The notes: a model not told the origin generated them from the sequence alone. 42,498 nt of DNA from an uncultured Eubacteriales bacterium (GCA_900540145.1 UQEW01000009.1:1-42498); one strand, 5' to 3'. Counted from the first letter of the stretch, positions 8,493-17,630 are shown. Translations and numbers: made by a program.

Positions 8493-9242
8493 ATGGATAA
8501 ATTGACGGTAAAAAATCTTGATTTATACTATGGCCAGTTTCAGGCATTAAAAAATGTAAATCTTGATATGAAAGAAAATGAGATAACCGCCTTTATCGGG
8601 CCTTCCGGATGCGGAAAATCCACTCTCTTAAAAACTCTTAACAGGATGAATGACCTGGTGGAAGGGTGCAGGATAGAGGGAGAAGTTGCCCTGGACGGAG
8701 AAAACATATATGGTGATATGGATGTCAACGTGCTTAGAAAAAGGGTGGGAATGGTTTTCCAAAAGCCAAATCCTTTTCCTATGAGCGTTTATGATAACAT
8801 AGCTTATGGTCCAAGAACTCACGGCATAAGATCTAAGGTGGCGTTAGACGAAATCGTAGAAAAATCCTTGAGGGATGCGGCAATTTGGGATGAAGTAAAA
8901 GACAGACTTAAAAAAAGCGCCCTTGGTCTTTCGGGAGGACAGCAGCAGAGACTTTGCATAGCCAGAGCTCTGGCGGTTGAACCTGAGGTACTTTTGATGG
9001 ATGAACCCACATCAGCCCTCGACCCTATTTCTACATCTAAAATAGAAGACCTTGCAGTAGAGCTGAAAGAAAAGTATACTATAGTTATAGTTACTCACAA
9101 TATGCAGCAAGCTACTAGAATTTCGGATAAAACTGCCTTTTTCCTTTTGGGAGAAGTGGTAGAATACAACGAAACAGAAAAATTGTTCTCTGTACCGCAG
9201 GATAAGAGGACAGAGGATTATATTACAGGAAGGTTTGGGTGA
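8493..9242 (+). CDS. pstB: Phosphate ABC transporter ATPase PstB
   Basis: The 249-residue cytoplasmic ATPase drives phosphate import through PstC-PstA. All ABC motifs are visible: Walker A GPSGCGKST (36-44), Q-loop GMVFQKPNPFP, signature LSGGQQQRLCIARALA, Walker B VLLMDEPTSALD and the switch histidine in VTHNMQQATR. RMNDL and the 'KPNPFPMSVYDNIAYGPR' segment are specific for PstB. Four bases separate its stop from the phoU ATG. Confidence 0.97.
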   Translation: MDKLTVKNLDLYYGQFQALKNVNLDMKENEITAFIGPSGCGKSTLLKTLNRMNDLVEGCRIEGEVALDGENIYGDMDVNVLRKRVGMVFQKPNPFPMSVYDNIAYGPRTHGIRSKVALDEIVEKSLRDAAIWDEVKDRLKKSALGLSGGQQQRLCIARALAVEPEVLLMDEPTSALDPISTSKIEDLAVELKEKYTIVIVTHNMQQATRISDKTAFFLLGEVVEYNETEKLFSVPQDKRTEDYITGRFG

Positions 9243-9246
9243 TTTG

Positions 9247-9897
9247 ATGAGAAACAGATTCGATCAGCAGCTTGAAATGCTTAATTCTGAATTGATTACT
9301 ATGGGTGCACTCTGCGAGGAAGCAGTTACATATGCCATGAACGCATTGTTTAAAGGCGATATGGATATGGCAGAGAGAGCTATTGAAGCAGAAAGACAGA
9401 TAGACCAAAAAGAAAGAGAGATAGAAGGCCTTTGCATGAGACTTTTGCTGCAGCAGCAGCCTGTAGCAGGTGACCTTAGGGTTATTTCTTCTGCGCTCAA
9501 GATGATAAGCGACATGGAGAGGATAGGCGATCATGCCGAAGATATAGCTGAAATTGCAGGCTTCATAGAAGAGGGCGAAGGAATACCTCAGGAGGACAAC
9601 CTGCAGCAGATGGCCAGAGCGGCTTCTTCAATGGTGACCAAAAGCGTTGATTCATTTGTAAAAAAAGATTTAAAACTAGCCAACAAAGTCATAGTTGATG
9701 ATGATGTAGTTGATGGATATTTTGATAAGGTTAAAGACGACCTAATAGTTATGATTTCAGAAGAACCAGGCAACGGCAGACTTTATCTGGATCTTTTGAT
9801 GGTAGCCAAATATCTGGAGAGAGTAGCCGACCACACCACTAACATAGCCGAATGGGTAGTTTATAGCATAACAGGACAGCATCCTGACGAAAAATAA
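9247..9897 (+). CDS. phoU: Phosphate signalling protein PhoU
   Basis: PhoU links the Pst transporter to the PhoR kinase and keeps the regulon off in high phosphate. The protein is two three-helix bundles; each carries the acidic metal-binding signature (EAERQIDQKEREIEGLC and later RVADHTTNIAEWVVY, with DMERIGDHAEDIAEI in the first half). The ATG at 9247 (MRNRFDQQLE) is chosen over in-frame TTG codons at 9235 and 9244 because family members start MR--F---L. The encoded 216 residues are normal length. It sits between pstB and phoP. Confidence 0.93.
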   Translation: MRNRFDQQLEMLNSELITMGALCEEAVTYAMNALFKGDMDMAERAIEAERQIDQKEREIEGLCMRLLLQQQPVAGDLRVISSALKMISDMERIGDHAEDIAEIAGFIEEGEGIPQEDNLQQMARAASSMVTKSVDSFVKKDLKLANKVIVDDDVVDGYFDKVKDDLIVMISEEPGNGRLYLDLLMVAKYLERVADHTTNIAEWVVYSITGQHPDEK

Positions 9898-9920
9898 ATT
9901 GGATAAGGCGGAGGAAACTT

Positions 9921-10595
9921 ATGATTTATCTATTGGAGGATGACAACAACATAAGGAATTTTGTCGTATATGCTCTTAATAATTCTGGCCTTGACGCAAA
10001 AGGATTTGAAAGACCCAGCGAGTTTTGGTCAGCCATGGAGGAAGAAAAACCACAGCTGGCTATACTTGACATAATGCTGCCTGAAGAAGATGGACTATCG
10101 GTGCTTTCTAAACTGAGAGCAGGTCTGGAAACCAGAGAAATGCCTATAATGATGCTTACTGCCAAAGGTACGGAATATGATAAGGTAATCGGGCTTGACA
10201 GCGGCGCTGATGATTATGTTACTAAGCCTTTCGGTACAATGGAACTTATCGCTAGGGTAAAGGCATTATTGAGGAGGACCGAGCCAGTAACAGATGAAAA
10301 GGAGTATAGGATAGGCCAGCTTTATCTTTGCCCGGCTAAACACATAATAAGAGCCGGAGATGAGAATGTTACACTGACTTTAAAGGAATTTGAGCTTTTG
10401 TGTCTTCTGGTTCAGAATAAGGGGAAAGTTTTTACAAGGGATGCCATTTTAAGAGACATTTGGGGATATGAGTTCGATGGCGAAAACAGGACAGTTGACG
10501 TTCACATCAGAACATTGCGCTCAAAACTTAAAGAATGCGGCAGCCTGATAGAGACTATAAGGGGGATAGGATATAGGATTGGAGGAGCTGATTAA
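9921..10595 (+). CDS. phoP: Phosphate response regulator (PhoP/PhoB type)
   Basis: The 224-residue OmpR-family regulator has an N-terminal receiver domain with acidic pocket E6-D7-D8, phospho-acceptor D50 (LAILDIMLPEEDG), MMLTAKG and the conserved lysine in VTKPF. A C-terminal winged helix follows (LTLKEFELLCLLVQNKGKVFTRDAILRDIWGYE, RTVDVHIRTLRSKL). By context it binds the Pho box at 5708-5758 and activates the operon in which it lies. Its stop overlaps the histidine kinase start by one base (TAATG). Confidence 0.92.
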   Translation: MIYLLEDDNNIRNFVVYALNNSGLDAKGFERPSEFWSAMEEEKPQLAILDIMLPEEDGLSVLSKLRAGLETREMPIMMLTAKGTEYDKVIGLDSGADDYVTKPFGTMELIARVKALLRRTEPVTDEKEYRIGQLYLCPAKHIIRAGDENVTLTLKEFELLCLLVQNKGKVFTRDAILRDIWGYEFDGENRTVDVHIRTLRSKLKECGSLIETIRGIGYRIGGAD

Positions 10596-12259
10596 TGACC
10601 AAACGGATTTTTGCTGGTATAATATTGGTTTCATTGGCAACAATGCTGGCGTGTATCGGCCTTGTTATGGGAGTTATGTATAACTATCTCGGCGACAAGG
10701 TAGATGACGAGATGCGCGATGAAGCGAAACTTGTTGAAACTGCCATAGAATTGAATGGCATAGAATATTTGGAGAAAATAGACGGAGAAGACACCCAGAG
10801 CAGAATTACTCTGATAGCCGACAACGGTGAAGTCCTTTTCGACAGCGATGCCAATTCAGATATAATGTCTAATCATCTTGAAAGAGAAGAGGTAAAAGAA
10901 GCTCTTGAGGATGGAGAAGGTTATGCTGTAAGACATTCCAGCACGTTATCTGAAGATACCAGGTACTATGCTGTAAAAATGGACGATGGCAATATACTCA
11001 GACTTTCCTCCAGCCATTATTCACAGATAGCGCTTGTGGCAGATACTTTCTGGATTATTTTAATCATAGTAGTAGTACTGGTTGCTTTAGGCGCTGTAAT
11101 TTCAGCGAGAATTACGAGAGGAATCATAAAACCTATCAATGACATAGATTTGGATTCCCCGGATATAGAAAAGAATTATGTGGAAATTCTACCGTTGCTT
11201 CATAGAATTCATCAGCAAAACAATAGAATCCACAACCAAATGGAAAATCTTAAGAAGCAGCAAAATGAATTTAAAATTATAACAGAAAATATGGCAGAAG
11301 GTCTCATTATTATTGATAAGGATATGGACATTCTTACATATAACAGCAGCGCCATAAGGATGCTTGAGGCAGATGCTGCAGCCAAGTCAGAGACTGTATT
11401 GAGACTTAACAGAAGCGAAGCCTTCCGCAAAGCTGTGACTGAAGCCTTAAACGGTAAACATTGCAGAACTGCTTTAAATCTCAAAGAATCCATATGCGAG
11501 ATAATTGCTAATCCTGTTTATGACAACGGAAAAATTACCGGAGCAATTTTAATAATCCTCGATGTAACAGAGAAAGAAAAGGGCGAGGCTCTGCGAAGGG
11601 AGTTTACTTCCAATGTTTCTCATGAATTAAAGACTCCGCTTACTTCCATATATGGCGTATCAGACATGCTCAGCAGCGGTTTGGTTAAGCCGGAAGACGT
11701 AAAGAATTTTGCTAAGACTATTAAAGAAGAGTCTTCAAGACTTATATCGCTGATAGAAGATATAATCAAACTTTCTCAATTGGATGAAGAGACTGTTCCG
11801 GATGAGAAAGAGGAGATAGATGTGCTGGCGGCAGCTGAAGAAGTAGCCAGAAGACTTAAGACAAAAGCTGATGAAGAACAAGTAACAATATCTGTCAGCG
11901 GAAGCTCTGTATGTATAATGGGAGTAGGATACATCCTGGATGAGATAATATATAACCTCTGTGATAATGCGATTAAATATAATAAAAAAGGCGGAACAGT
12001 AGAGGTCTCTGTTAACCAACAAGGCGAGGATTGTTTGCTTTCGGTCAAAGACACAGGTATAGGAATACCGAAGAGTGATCTTAAGAGAGTGTTTGAAAGA
12101 TTCTATAGAGTCGACAAAAGCCACTCTAAGGCGACAGGAGGTACGGGACTGGGTCTTTCCATCGTAAAACACGCAGTTTCTTATCTGGACGGAGAACTGG
12201 AAATAGACAGCATAGAAAACGAGGGAACAGAAATAAATATAAGATTTAAAGCTGTTTAA
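10595..12259 (+). CDS. phoR: Phosphate sensor histidine kinase PhoR
   Basis: The 554-residue membrane kinase has TM1 at about residues 5-28, an extracytoplasmic region of about 120 residues, TM2 at about 148-172, a PAS domain at about 225-325 (ITENMAEGLIIIDKDMDILTYN), a HisKA domain with phospho-acceptor H343 (REFTSNVSHELKTPLTS) and an HATPase domain with N box (NLCDNAIKYNKKGG), G1 (VKDTGIGIPKSD), F box (RVFERFYRVDKSHS) and G2 (GGTGLGLSIVKHA). Its position directly after phoU and phoP identifies it as the phosphate kinase. Being the last gene of the Pho operon, it is expected to be autoregulated through the Pho box. Confidence 0.93.
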   Translation: MTKRIFAGIILVSLATMLACIGLVMGVMYNYLGDKVDDEMRDEAKLVETAIELNGIEYLEKIDGEDTQSRITLIADNGEVLFDSDANSDIMSNHLEREEVKEALEDGEGYAVRHSSTLSEDTRYYAVKMDDGNILRLSSSHYSQIALVADTFWIILIIVVVLVALGAVISARITRGIIKPINDIDLDSPDIEKNYVEILPLLHRIHQQNNRIHNQMENLKKQQNEFKIITENMAEGLIIIDKDMDILTYNSSAIRMLEADAAAKSETVLRLNRSEAFRKAVTEALNGKHCRTALNLKESICEIIANPVYDNGKITGAILIILDVTEKEKGEALRREFTSNVSHELKTPLTSIYGVSDMLSSGLVKPEDVKNFAKTIKEESSRLISLIEDIIKLSQLDEETVPDEKEEIDVLAAAEEVARRLKTKADEEQVTISVSGSSVCIMGVGYILDEIIYNLCDNAIKYNKKGGTVEVSVNQQGEDCLLSVKDTGIGIPKSDLKRVFERFYRVDKSHSKATGGTGLGLSIVKHAVSYLDGELEIDSIENEGTEINIRFKAV

Positions 12260-12316
12260 ATTTTCCTCCATATGGTAATATTAAATATACAAGATAAAAA
12301 CATGGGAGGTACTATT

Positions 12317-12685
12317 ATGAAGTTTTATGTTTGTGAACATTGTGGAAATATCATAGAATTTGTAAACGATTCAGGAGTTCCTGTTGTTTGCTGCGGTGAA
12401 AAGATGAAGGAGTTGGTTCCGGGCACGGTTGATGCTGCTGTAGAAAAGCACGTTCCTGTAGTAACGGTTGACGGAAACAAGGTTAAAGTGGTTGTAGGAG
12501 AAGTTGAACATCCTATGCTTGAAGAACACCACATTGGTTGGATTGCCATAGAAACTGAACAAGGCGTTCAGAGAAAGCATCTAAAAGCAGGTGAGAAGCC
12601 TGAAGCCGAATTTGCTTTAGCCGATGGAGATAAGCTGGTAGCAGCATATGAATGGTGCAACCTCCACGGACTGTGGAAGAAATAA
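12317..12685 (+). CDS. dfx: Desulfoferrodoxin (2Fe superoxide reductase)
   Basis: Reduces superoxide to hydrogen peroxide in the cytoplasm of anaerobes. The ATG at 12317 follows GGGAGG with 7-base spacing and is preferred to an in-frame upstream start at 12272. The 122-residue product has the N-terminal desulforedoxin site (C6-x2-C9 and adjacent CC in VVCCGEKM) and the C-terminal catalytic site (EKHVPVV, HPMLEEHHIGWI, and Cys/His of EWCNLHGLW). Both centres appear intact, so it is the two-iron class. It follows phoR by 57 bp but has its own ribosome site and is functionally unrelated to phosphate. Confidence 0.95.
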   Translation: MKFYVCEHCGNIIEFVNDSGVPVVCCGEKMKELVPGTVDAAVEKHVPVVTVDGNKVKVVVGEVEHPMLEEHHIGWIAIETEQGVQRKHLKAGEKPEAEFALADGDKLVAAYEWCNLHGLWKK

Positions 12686-12708
12686 GCTGCCTAAAATAAA
12701 GATGTGAT

Positions 12709-12734
12709 AACGCCGCCCCGCTAAGGGCGGCGTT
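12709..12734. terminator. GC-rich hairpin after superoxide reductase
   Basis: A perfect 10-bp stem AACGCCGCCC / GGGCGGCGTT encloses the loop CGCTAA. It lies 24 bp after the dfx stop and is followed by a weak T-rich end only. It is one of three consecutive hairpins between the convergent dfx and phzF-like genes. Confidence 0.6.
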
Positions 12735-12747
12735 CGTACTGTAGACA

Positions 12748-12780
12748 AACCCCGGACATTCATACAACCTGTCCGGGGTT
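12748..12780. terminator. Second hairpin in dfx/phzF convergent region
   Basis: A perfect 11-bp stem AACCCCGGACA / TGTCCGGGGTT has an 11-base loop and ends TTTCTAT. It can serve as a terminator for the plus-strand superoxide reductase and, less well, for the minus-strand isomerase gene. Confidence 0.6.
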
Positions 12781-12829
12781 TCTATACGGTCTTGGGCATT
12801 GAACGCCTTATCTTTGCATTTTATTACGA

Positions 12830-12851
12830 CGGCTGAATTTGTATTCAGCCG
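12830..12851. terminator. Third hairpin, downstream of phzF-like gene
   Basis: A perfect 9-bp stem CGGCTGAAT / ATTCAGCCG has a 4-base loop TTGT. It lies 12 bp beyond the stop codon of the minus-strand PhzF-like gene and is suitably placed to end its transcript. Confidence 0.5.
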
Positions 12852-12863
12852 CATCTGCAAATT

Positions 12864-13745
12864 CTATAATTTAATATCTCCCTCAGCTAATATAACAGCG
12901 CTGCCGCCGACCTGAATTGAGCAGTTGTCGCCGTCAGCCTCAATGTGGCTGAGGATCGCCGACGGCCTTTGCATCTTTTCTCCCTGGATGAACCTACAAT
13001 CATCTCCCGATTTGACAAAACCATTGAGATATCCGTAATACGTCAGAGCGCCGTTGGAGGTACCTGTGGCGGCCTCCTCGTCAATATCATACAGCGGCGC
13101 GAAATTCCTTACGTGACATGTGGCATCGTCACAATTCACGGTAAAAGCGTGGACGCCTACCACCTCGTACCTTTCTGACAGCTTGGAAAGCGCCGGAAAA
13201 TCAGGCTCTATCCTATCGAGAACTTCAAGAGAAGATACGGGCATCATTATATCGGGAAGCCCGGTGGATATAAGCTGAGGGATCATGCTGACTCCTTCTG
13301 ACTTTTCAGCGTCATAGTCCAGTCCCATGATATCATAAAGCTCCCTGAGCTTTTCATGTTCTGAAATTTCTCCAATCTTAACGGGAGCGGCCATGTCCAT
13401 GAGAACAAAGCCGTTTTTTATATCTATATTGAGAGTCCCTGACAAAGTATGGTTGATGTAAGTTTGATTATCTTCTATATATCCGCCGGCCAAAAGCGCT
13501 TTAAAAGAACCTATTGTCGCGTGGCCGCAAAGTTCGACTTCGGCAGCCGGAGTAAAATATCTTATGTTGAATTCTTTGTCGTTAAGCCTTTTTATAAAAG
13601 CAGTCTCCGAATACCTCAGTTCAGCTGCAGTCTTGGTCATGATTTCATCGGAAGGAAAATCTTCTCCTTCGGGCAATATCACTACTCCGGCAGGGTTGCC
13701 GCCAAATAAGTTTTCAGTAAAAGCATCGACGATATAAAACTTCAT
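12864..13745 (-). CDS. PhzF-family isomerase
   Basis: The 293-residue protein of the PhzF/diaminopimelate-epimerase fold begins KFYIVDAFTENLFGGNPAGVV, the family signature, and contains the catalytic glutamate segment ELRYSETAFI, the glycine-rich ELCGHATIGSF and, in the second half, EEAATGTSNGAL. Family members are cytoplasmic isomerases of small acids; outside phenazine producers the substrate is usually unknown. There is no phenazine gene nearby, so a phenazine role should not be inferred. It is transcribed alone, convergent with dfx, from a GGAGG ribosome site. Confidence 0.9.
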   Translation of the reverse strand: MKFYIVDAFTENLFGGNPAGVVILPEGEDFPSDEIMTKTAAELRYSETAFIKRLNDKEFNIRYFTPAAEVELCGHATIGSFKALLAGGYIEDNQTYINHTLSGTLNIDIKNGFVLMDMAAPVKIGEISEHEKLRELYDIMGLDYDAEKSEGVSMIPQLISTGLPDIMMPVSSLEVLDRIEPDFPALSKLSERYEVVGVHAFTVNCDDATCHVRNFAPLYDIDEEAATGTSNGALTYYGYLNGFVKSGDDCRFIQGEKMQRPSAILSHIEADGDNCSIQVGGSAVILAEGDIKL

Positions 13746-13845
13746 TTTGATACCTCCATATATCAGGATTAAAAAAGTTACAGGTTGATTTTAACACTTT
13801 AATAATACTAAAAGCTTAAGATTATATCAAGGTTTTGAGAGATTG

Positions 13846-13878
13846 AAACTTCTCAAGTTTAAAAAAACATGATATAAT
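13846..13878 (+). promoter_or_regulatory. Probable promoter of the J-like protein/mtnA unit
   Basis: A consensus -10 TATAAT lies at 13873-13878. No good -35 exists at the usual distance; instead a perfect inverted repeat AAACTT-CTC-AAGTTT (13846-13860) occupies that region, which would fit an activator or repressor site. The transcript would begin about 45 bp before the 13931 start codon. Confidence 0.35.
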
Positions 13879-13930
13879 TATGATAAAATAAATGCAAATT
13901 GAGTGTTTTATAAAATCAGGTAAGTTGGAG

Positions 13931-14875
13931 ATGGATAGAAATTATTATTATAGAATTCTCGGACTAAACGAGAACGCTACTTCCAAGCAGATAAAACAAG
14001 CATACGAAGAACGCATTGCTAAGCTTAGCTCTGCGGATTATCGTGATGACCCTTTTTATGCGGAGAAAAAGAAAAGGCAGGCTACGGAAGCTTATAGAGT
14101 ATTGACCGGAAGCGCGCCTCCGGTTAGCAACGCCCAGAGAAGAGCCCGCTTTGAAAAACTTAAAGACCGTATAGAACAAAAGGAAAGCGGAGGCAGACCG
14201 CAGGAAAGTGATTCACAGGATACATACAAAGAAGCTAGACCGGATTATAAAAATGAGTATAGAAAAAACAGCAGCGGAAGCAAGAAAAAGTTTGTTGTAC
14301 CCATAATTATTGTGGTCGCAGTAATTTTAATCACCGTGCTGGGCTCTGTATTTTTTGCTGTTCGAGATTATGTGGGAGAAATAGACTTCAGCAATTTTAG
14401 TGACATTTTGGGAAACGACAGCAATGATTACACAGATATTTACAGCAGCATAGAGGATGTATCTGAAAAAGAACAAATAGAGGCAGCGTATGAGACAGGA
14501 CTTTCGCTGGATTATTACAGCAATTTAGATACTTCCGCCATTGCCGGCAATGAAGAAAACGTACAATGGACTTATGGGCAGGGCGAATATGGCGGCAGTG
14601 AAGACGGCAGCGACGATGTTTTCAATAGTACCTTCGATGTATTATACGCACTGGAAATATATGATATGGCAGGATTTTATTACTATGTGACAGGCGACCA
14701 GGAGTTCTTCTTTAATTATGATGACTATCAGTGCGCAGCCACGCTTATAGAGTACTTGAGCGCGCCGCCTTTTGAAGAGATAGCAGGCAGCACCAACCTT
14801 TATACAGGAGAACCTATTTTAAATATAGCGGATTATTTAGGATATATATGGTATGTGATAAATGAACAAGTCTAA
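13931..14875 (+). CDS. J-domain-like membrane protein lacking HPD
   Basis: The ATG at 13931 is preferred over an in-frame ATG at 13892 because it starts at the family-like MDRNYYYRILGLNENATS and has an upstream purine-rich site. Residues about 4-60 look like a DnaJ J domain (YYRILGLNENATSKQIKQAY, then EAYRVL), but the His-Pro-Asp loop needed to stimulate DnaK ATPase is absent; the loop reads RIAKLSSADYRDDP. A charged linker leads to one membrane helix (about 118-144) and an acidic C-terminal domain of about 170 residues that I do not recognise, rich in Asp/Ser/Tyr. It overlaps mtnA by 14 bp. A DnaK-independent scaffold role is possible; true function unknown. Confidence 0.75.
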   Translation: MDRNYYYRILGLNENATSKQIKQAYEERIAKLSSADYRDDPFYAEKKKRQATEAYRVLTGSAPPVSNAQRRARFEKLKDRIEQKESGGRPQESDSQDTYKEARPDYKNEYRKNSSGSKKKFVVPIIIVVAVILITVLGSVFFAVRDYVGEIDFSNFSDILGNDSNDYTDIYSSIEDVSEKEQIEAAYETGLSLDYYSNLDTSAIAGNEENVQWTYGQGEYGGSEDGSDDVFNSTFDVLYALEIYDMAGFYYYVTGDQEFFFNYDDYQCAATLIEYLSAPPFEEIAGSTNLYTGEPILNIADYLGYIWYVINEQV

Positions 14876-15929
14876 AATACAAGAAATAACGCCGTTTAAA
14901 TTTGTTGACGGAAGGATGCTATTGCTGGATCAGACAAAGCTTCCGGCAGAAGAAACTTATATAGAAATACAGACAAAGGAAGATATGTGGGATGCCATAT
15001 ATCATTTGAAAGTCAGGGGCGCACCGGCTATCGGTGTGGCTGCTGCTTACGGGCTTTATATTGAAGCGAACAGATATGCGGGGAACTCTCCGGAAGAGCT
15101 TTTTGAAACAACCGAAAAGGCAGCTGAATATCTTGAGAGCGCCAGACCTACTGCAGTGAACCTTTCTTGGGCTGTCCGGAGAATGATGAGACAGCTTAGA
15201 GAATCTGAGCACACATCTGTAGACCAAGCAAAACAGATTCTTTTTCAAGAAGCACAAAAAATACATCAAGAAGATATAGAAGCCTGCAAAGCCATGGGAG
15301 AATACGGTCTTTCTTTGCTGAGACCCGGAATGGGAATCTTAACTCACTGCAATGCCGGCGCTATAGCCACTTCCAGGTATGGCACATGTCTTGCGCCTAT
15401 CCATTTGGGACAGGAAAGAGACTACGGATTTCATGTATTTGCAGATGAAACGAGACCTTTATTGCAAGGAGCAAGGCTTACTGCGTGGGAACTTGAAAAG
15501 GCAGGAGTGGATGTTACTTTAATATGTGACAACATGGCTGCATCAGTTATGAAAAAGGGCTGGATAGATGCGGTAGTAGTGGGATGTGACAGGATGGCGG
15601 CCAACGGAGACGGTGCCAACAAAATAGGCACATCCGGCGTGGCTATACTTGCTAAAGAATTCGGCATTCCGTTTTACATGTATGTTCCTACTTCAACCAT
15701 CGATATGGATACGGAGAAAGGCGACGATATTAATATTGAACTCAGAAAAGGCGAGGAAATATATAGCATGTGGTATGAGAGACCAATGGCTCCTGAGGGT
15801 ATCAAAACTTATAATCCCGCTTTTGATGTCACTGCAGCTAAATATATAACTGCTGTAATAACAGAAAAAGGGATAGTCTATCCGCCATACGAGATTAATT
15901 TAAAAAAAATAATGGAAGAAAATAAATAA
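14862..15929 (+). CDS. mtnA: S-methyl-5-thioribose-1-phosphate isomerase
   Basis: Converts 5-methylthioribose-1-phosphate to 5-methylthioribulose-1-phosphate in methionine salvage. The 355-residue eIF2B-alpha-like protein has the MtnA segments RGAPAIGVAAAYG, GILTHCNAGAIATSRYGT (catalytic Cys about 163), ETRPLLQGARLTAWEL and VVGCDRMAANGDGANKIGT (catalytic Asp about 243). Length is normal. The start codon lies inside the 3' end of the J-like gene, so translation is coupled. No other methionine-salvage gene is in the window; in anaerobes MtnA may also act on 5-deoxyribose phosphate in by-product disposal. Confidence 0.93.
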   Translation: MNKSKIQEITPFKFVDGRMLLLDQTKLPAEETYIEIQTKEDMWDAIYHLKVRGAPAIGVAAAYGLYIEANRYAGNSPEELFETTEKAAEYLESARPTAVNLSWAVRRMMRQLRESEHTSVDQAKQILFQEAQKIHQEDIEACKAMGEYGLSLLRPGMGILTHCNAGAIATSRYGTCLAPIHLGQERDYGFHVFADETRPLLQGARLTAWELEKAGVDVTLICDNMAASVMKKGWIDAVVVGCDRMAANGDGANKIGTSGVAILAKEFGIPFYMYVPTSTIDMDTEKGDDINIELRKGEEIYSMWYERPMAPEGIKTYNPAFDVTAAKYITAVITEKGIVYPPYEINLKKIMEENK

Positions 15930-15954
15930 AATTAGATATAAAAAGAGGAATAAA

Positions 15955-16866
15955 ATGAGAATTTCGGATAATAAGGGTGGACTTATAGCAAGACATGCCA
16001 AAATTGCTACAGTTTTTGCAGTACTGTTTGGGTCGTCTTCAGGAATATTGGGAAATTTAATAACAGCCCCTTCGTTGGCAATCGGATTTTGGAGACTGAC
16101 AATAGCGCTGCCGTTTTTTATAATACCGGCTGTCGCAAACCATGAGAAAAGAGAAAAGCTTATGGCTATAAGCAAAAAAGACTATCTGTTGTGCTTTATT
16201 TCAGGCGCTTTTCTTTTTGGGCATTATTTTTCCTGGTTCAACGCCGTAAAGCTGACAAATATAGCAAGCGCAGCAGTGTTGGCTGCGTTACATCCTTTAG
16301 TAGTACTTATAATAACAATTTTCGTATATCATAAAAAAGTAAGCGTCAAATCAGTATTGGCAATAGCAGTAGCTCTTTTGGGGGGAGTGCTTATAGTAGG
16401 GGCTGATTATAACGCTTTCGCAGGAGGAAATCTCACAGGCAATATCTTAGCGTTTATGGCAGCCATGTTTATGGGACTGTATTTTGCCATGGGGGATGAG
16501 GTGAGAAAAAGAGTGGAGGGATCTCTTTATGTACTCCTTGTTTTCGCCTCATGCTGGATATGCTTCATTATAGGAGTAATAGCCAGCGGAACTCCGCTGC
16601 TGGGATATAGACCTATGGACTATGTGCTTCTCATAGTAATGGCCTTCGTTTGCCAGATAGGCTCTCATGCTGTCTTCAATATGTGCATAGGCCATGTAAG
16701 CTCGTTGTATGTTTCTACATGGGAGACAGGTGATGCAGTATTTGCAACCATTTTGGCAGTGATTTTTCTTGGCCAGATCCCAGAACTTTATGAGTTTATC
16801 GGATGCGTAGTTGTCGTAGGAGCATTGCTGTACTATAACCGACAGGAGAATAAAAACCAGGCATGA
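15955..16866 (+). CDS. EamA-family (DMT) transporter
   Basis: The 303-residue polytopic membrane protein has about ten hydrophobic segments in two EamA repeats. The first repeat includes ATVFAVLFGSSSGILGNLI, GFWRLTIALPFF and ALHPLVVLIITIFVYHKKVS; the second starts near LTGNILAFMAAMFMGLYFAMGDEVRK and ends AVIFLGQIPELYEFIGCVVVVGALLYY. Family members export metabolites or amino acids; the substrate cannot be read from sequence. Its stop overlaps the scpA start by four bases (ATGA), so it is transcribed with scpA-scpB. Confidence 0.88.
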   Translation: MRISDNKGGLIARHAKIATVFAVLFGSSSGILGNLITAPSLAIGFWRLTIALPFFIIPAVANHEKREKLMAISKKDYLLCFISGAFLFGHYFSWFNAVKLTNIASAAVLAALHPLVVLIITIFVYHKKVSVKSVLAIAVALLGGVLIVGADYNAFAGGNLTGNILAFMAAMFMGLYFAMGDEVRKRVEGSLYVLLVFASCWICFIIGVIASGTPLLGYRPMDYVLLIVMAFVCQIGSHAVFNMCIGHVSSLYVSTWETGDAVFATILAVIFLGQIPELYEFIGCVVVVGALLYYNRQENKNQA

Positions 16867-17630
16867 GTTATAAAGTAAAACTGCAATCTTTTGAAGGACC
16901 GTTTGACCTTCTGGTATATTTAATAGAAAACGCTCAGATGAGCATTTATGATATTGAGATAAGCAGCATCACGTCTCAGTATTTGGATTATATAAAAGCC
17001 ATGAAAGAAATGGATATAACCGTTTCTACTGAATTTATGGTTTTGGCTTCGTCGCTTATCGAGATAAAATCTAAGATGATATTGCCTAGAGTAAGCAATA
17101 CAGGCGAAGAAATTCCAGAAGATGACCCAAGAAGAGAATTGGTAGAGAGGCTGGTGGAATATAAAAAGTACAAGAAAGCAGCGGAGATATTGCGCCTGTA
17201 TGAGGAAGCGGCTTCGGATGTATTCCAAAAACCGCAGGAAGATATTTCGCAATTCTTAGAACAGCCTGATGAATATTTGAGTTTAGATCTAAAACAATTT
17301 GCAGGAGCTTTCACATCGTTCATACAGCGAAAGCATAGGATAGAAGCTGTAAGGAAGCATTACACCAGGATAGAAAGAGAAAGGTTTTCTGTTGAAAGCC
17401 GTATGAGACATATTGTGGATGTCATAAAAGGAAAGGCAGGTAAAATATTAAGCTTCAGAGAACTTATCGTAAATAAAAAAGACCGTTATGATGTAGTGAT
17501 AACCTTTGTATCTCTGTTGGAGATGGCCAAAGAGAGGATAATTAAAGTCGAACAGAAGTCCACTTATGGCAATATTGAGGTAGAGGCAGGGGAAAGGATT
17601 GACAAAGGAGAAATAAAGTATGAGCAATAA
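16863..17630 (+). CDS. scpA: Segregation and condensation protein ScpA
   Basis: The 255-residue kleisin subunit of the Smc-ScpA-ScpB condensin closes the Smc ring during chromosome segregation. The N-terminus (VKLQSFEGPFDLLVYLIENAQMSIYDIEI) and the following helix with ITSQYLDYIK and LVMASxLIEIKSKMILP-like sequence (VLASSLIEIKSKMILP) are diagnostic. The C-terminal winged-helix part (SLLEMAKERIIKVEQ) is present, so it is full length. It overlaps scpB by 11 bp. Confidence 0.95.
   Translation: MSYKVKLQSFEGPFDLLVYLIENAQMSIYDIEISSITSQYLDYIKAMKEMDITVSTEFMVLASSLIEIKSKMILPRVSNTGEEIPEDDPRRELVERLVEYKKYKKAAEILRLYEEAASDVFQKPQEDISQFLEQPDEYLSLDLKQFAGAFTSFIQRKHRIEAVRKHYTRIERERFSVESRMRHIVDVIKGKAGKILSFRELIVNKKDRYDVVITFVSLLEMAKERIIKVEQKSTYGNIEVEAGERIDKGEIKYEQ

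Noticed and set aside
12864..13745. Phenazine biosynthesis
   Set aside because: Only a PhzF-fold protein is present; no other phenazine gene is nearby and the family is broadly distributed.
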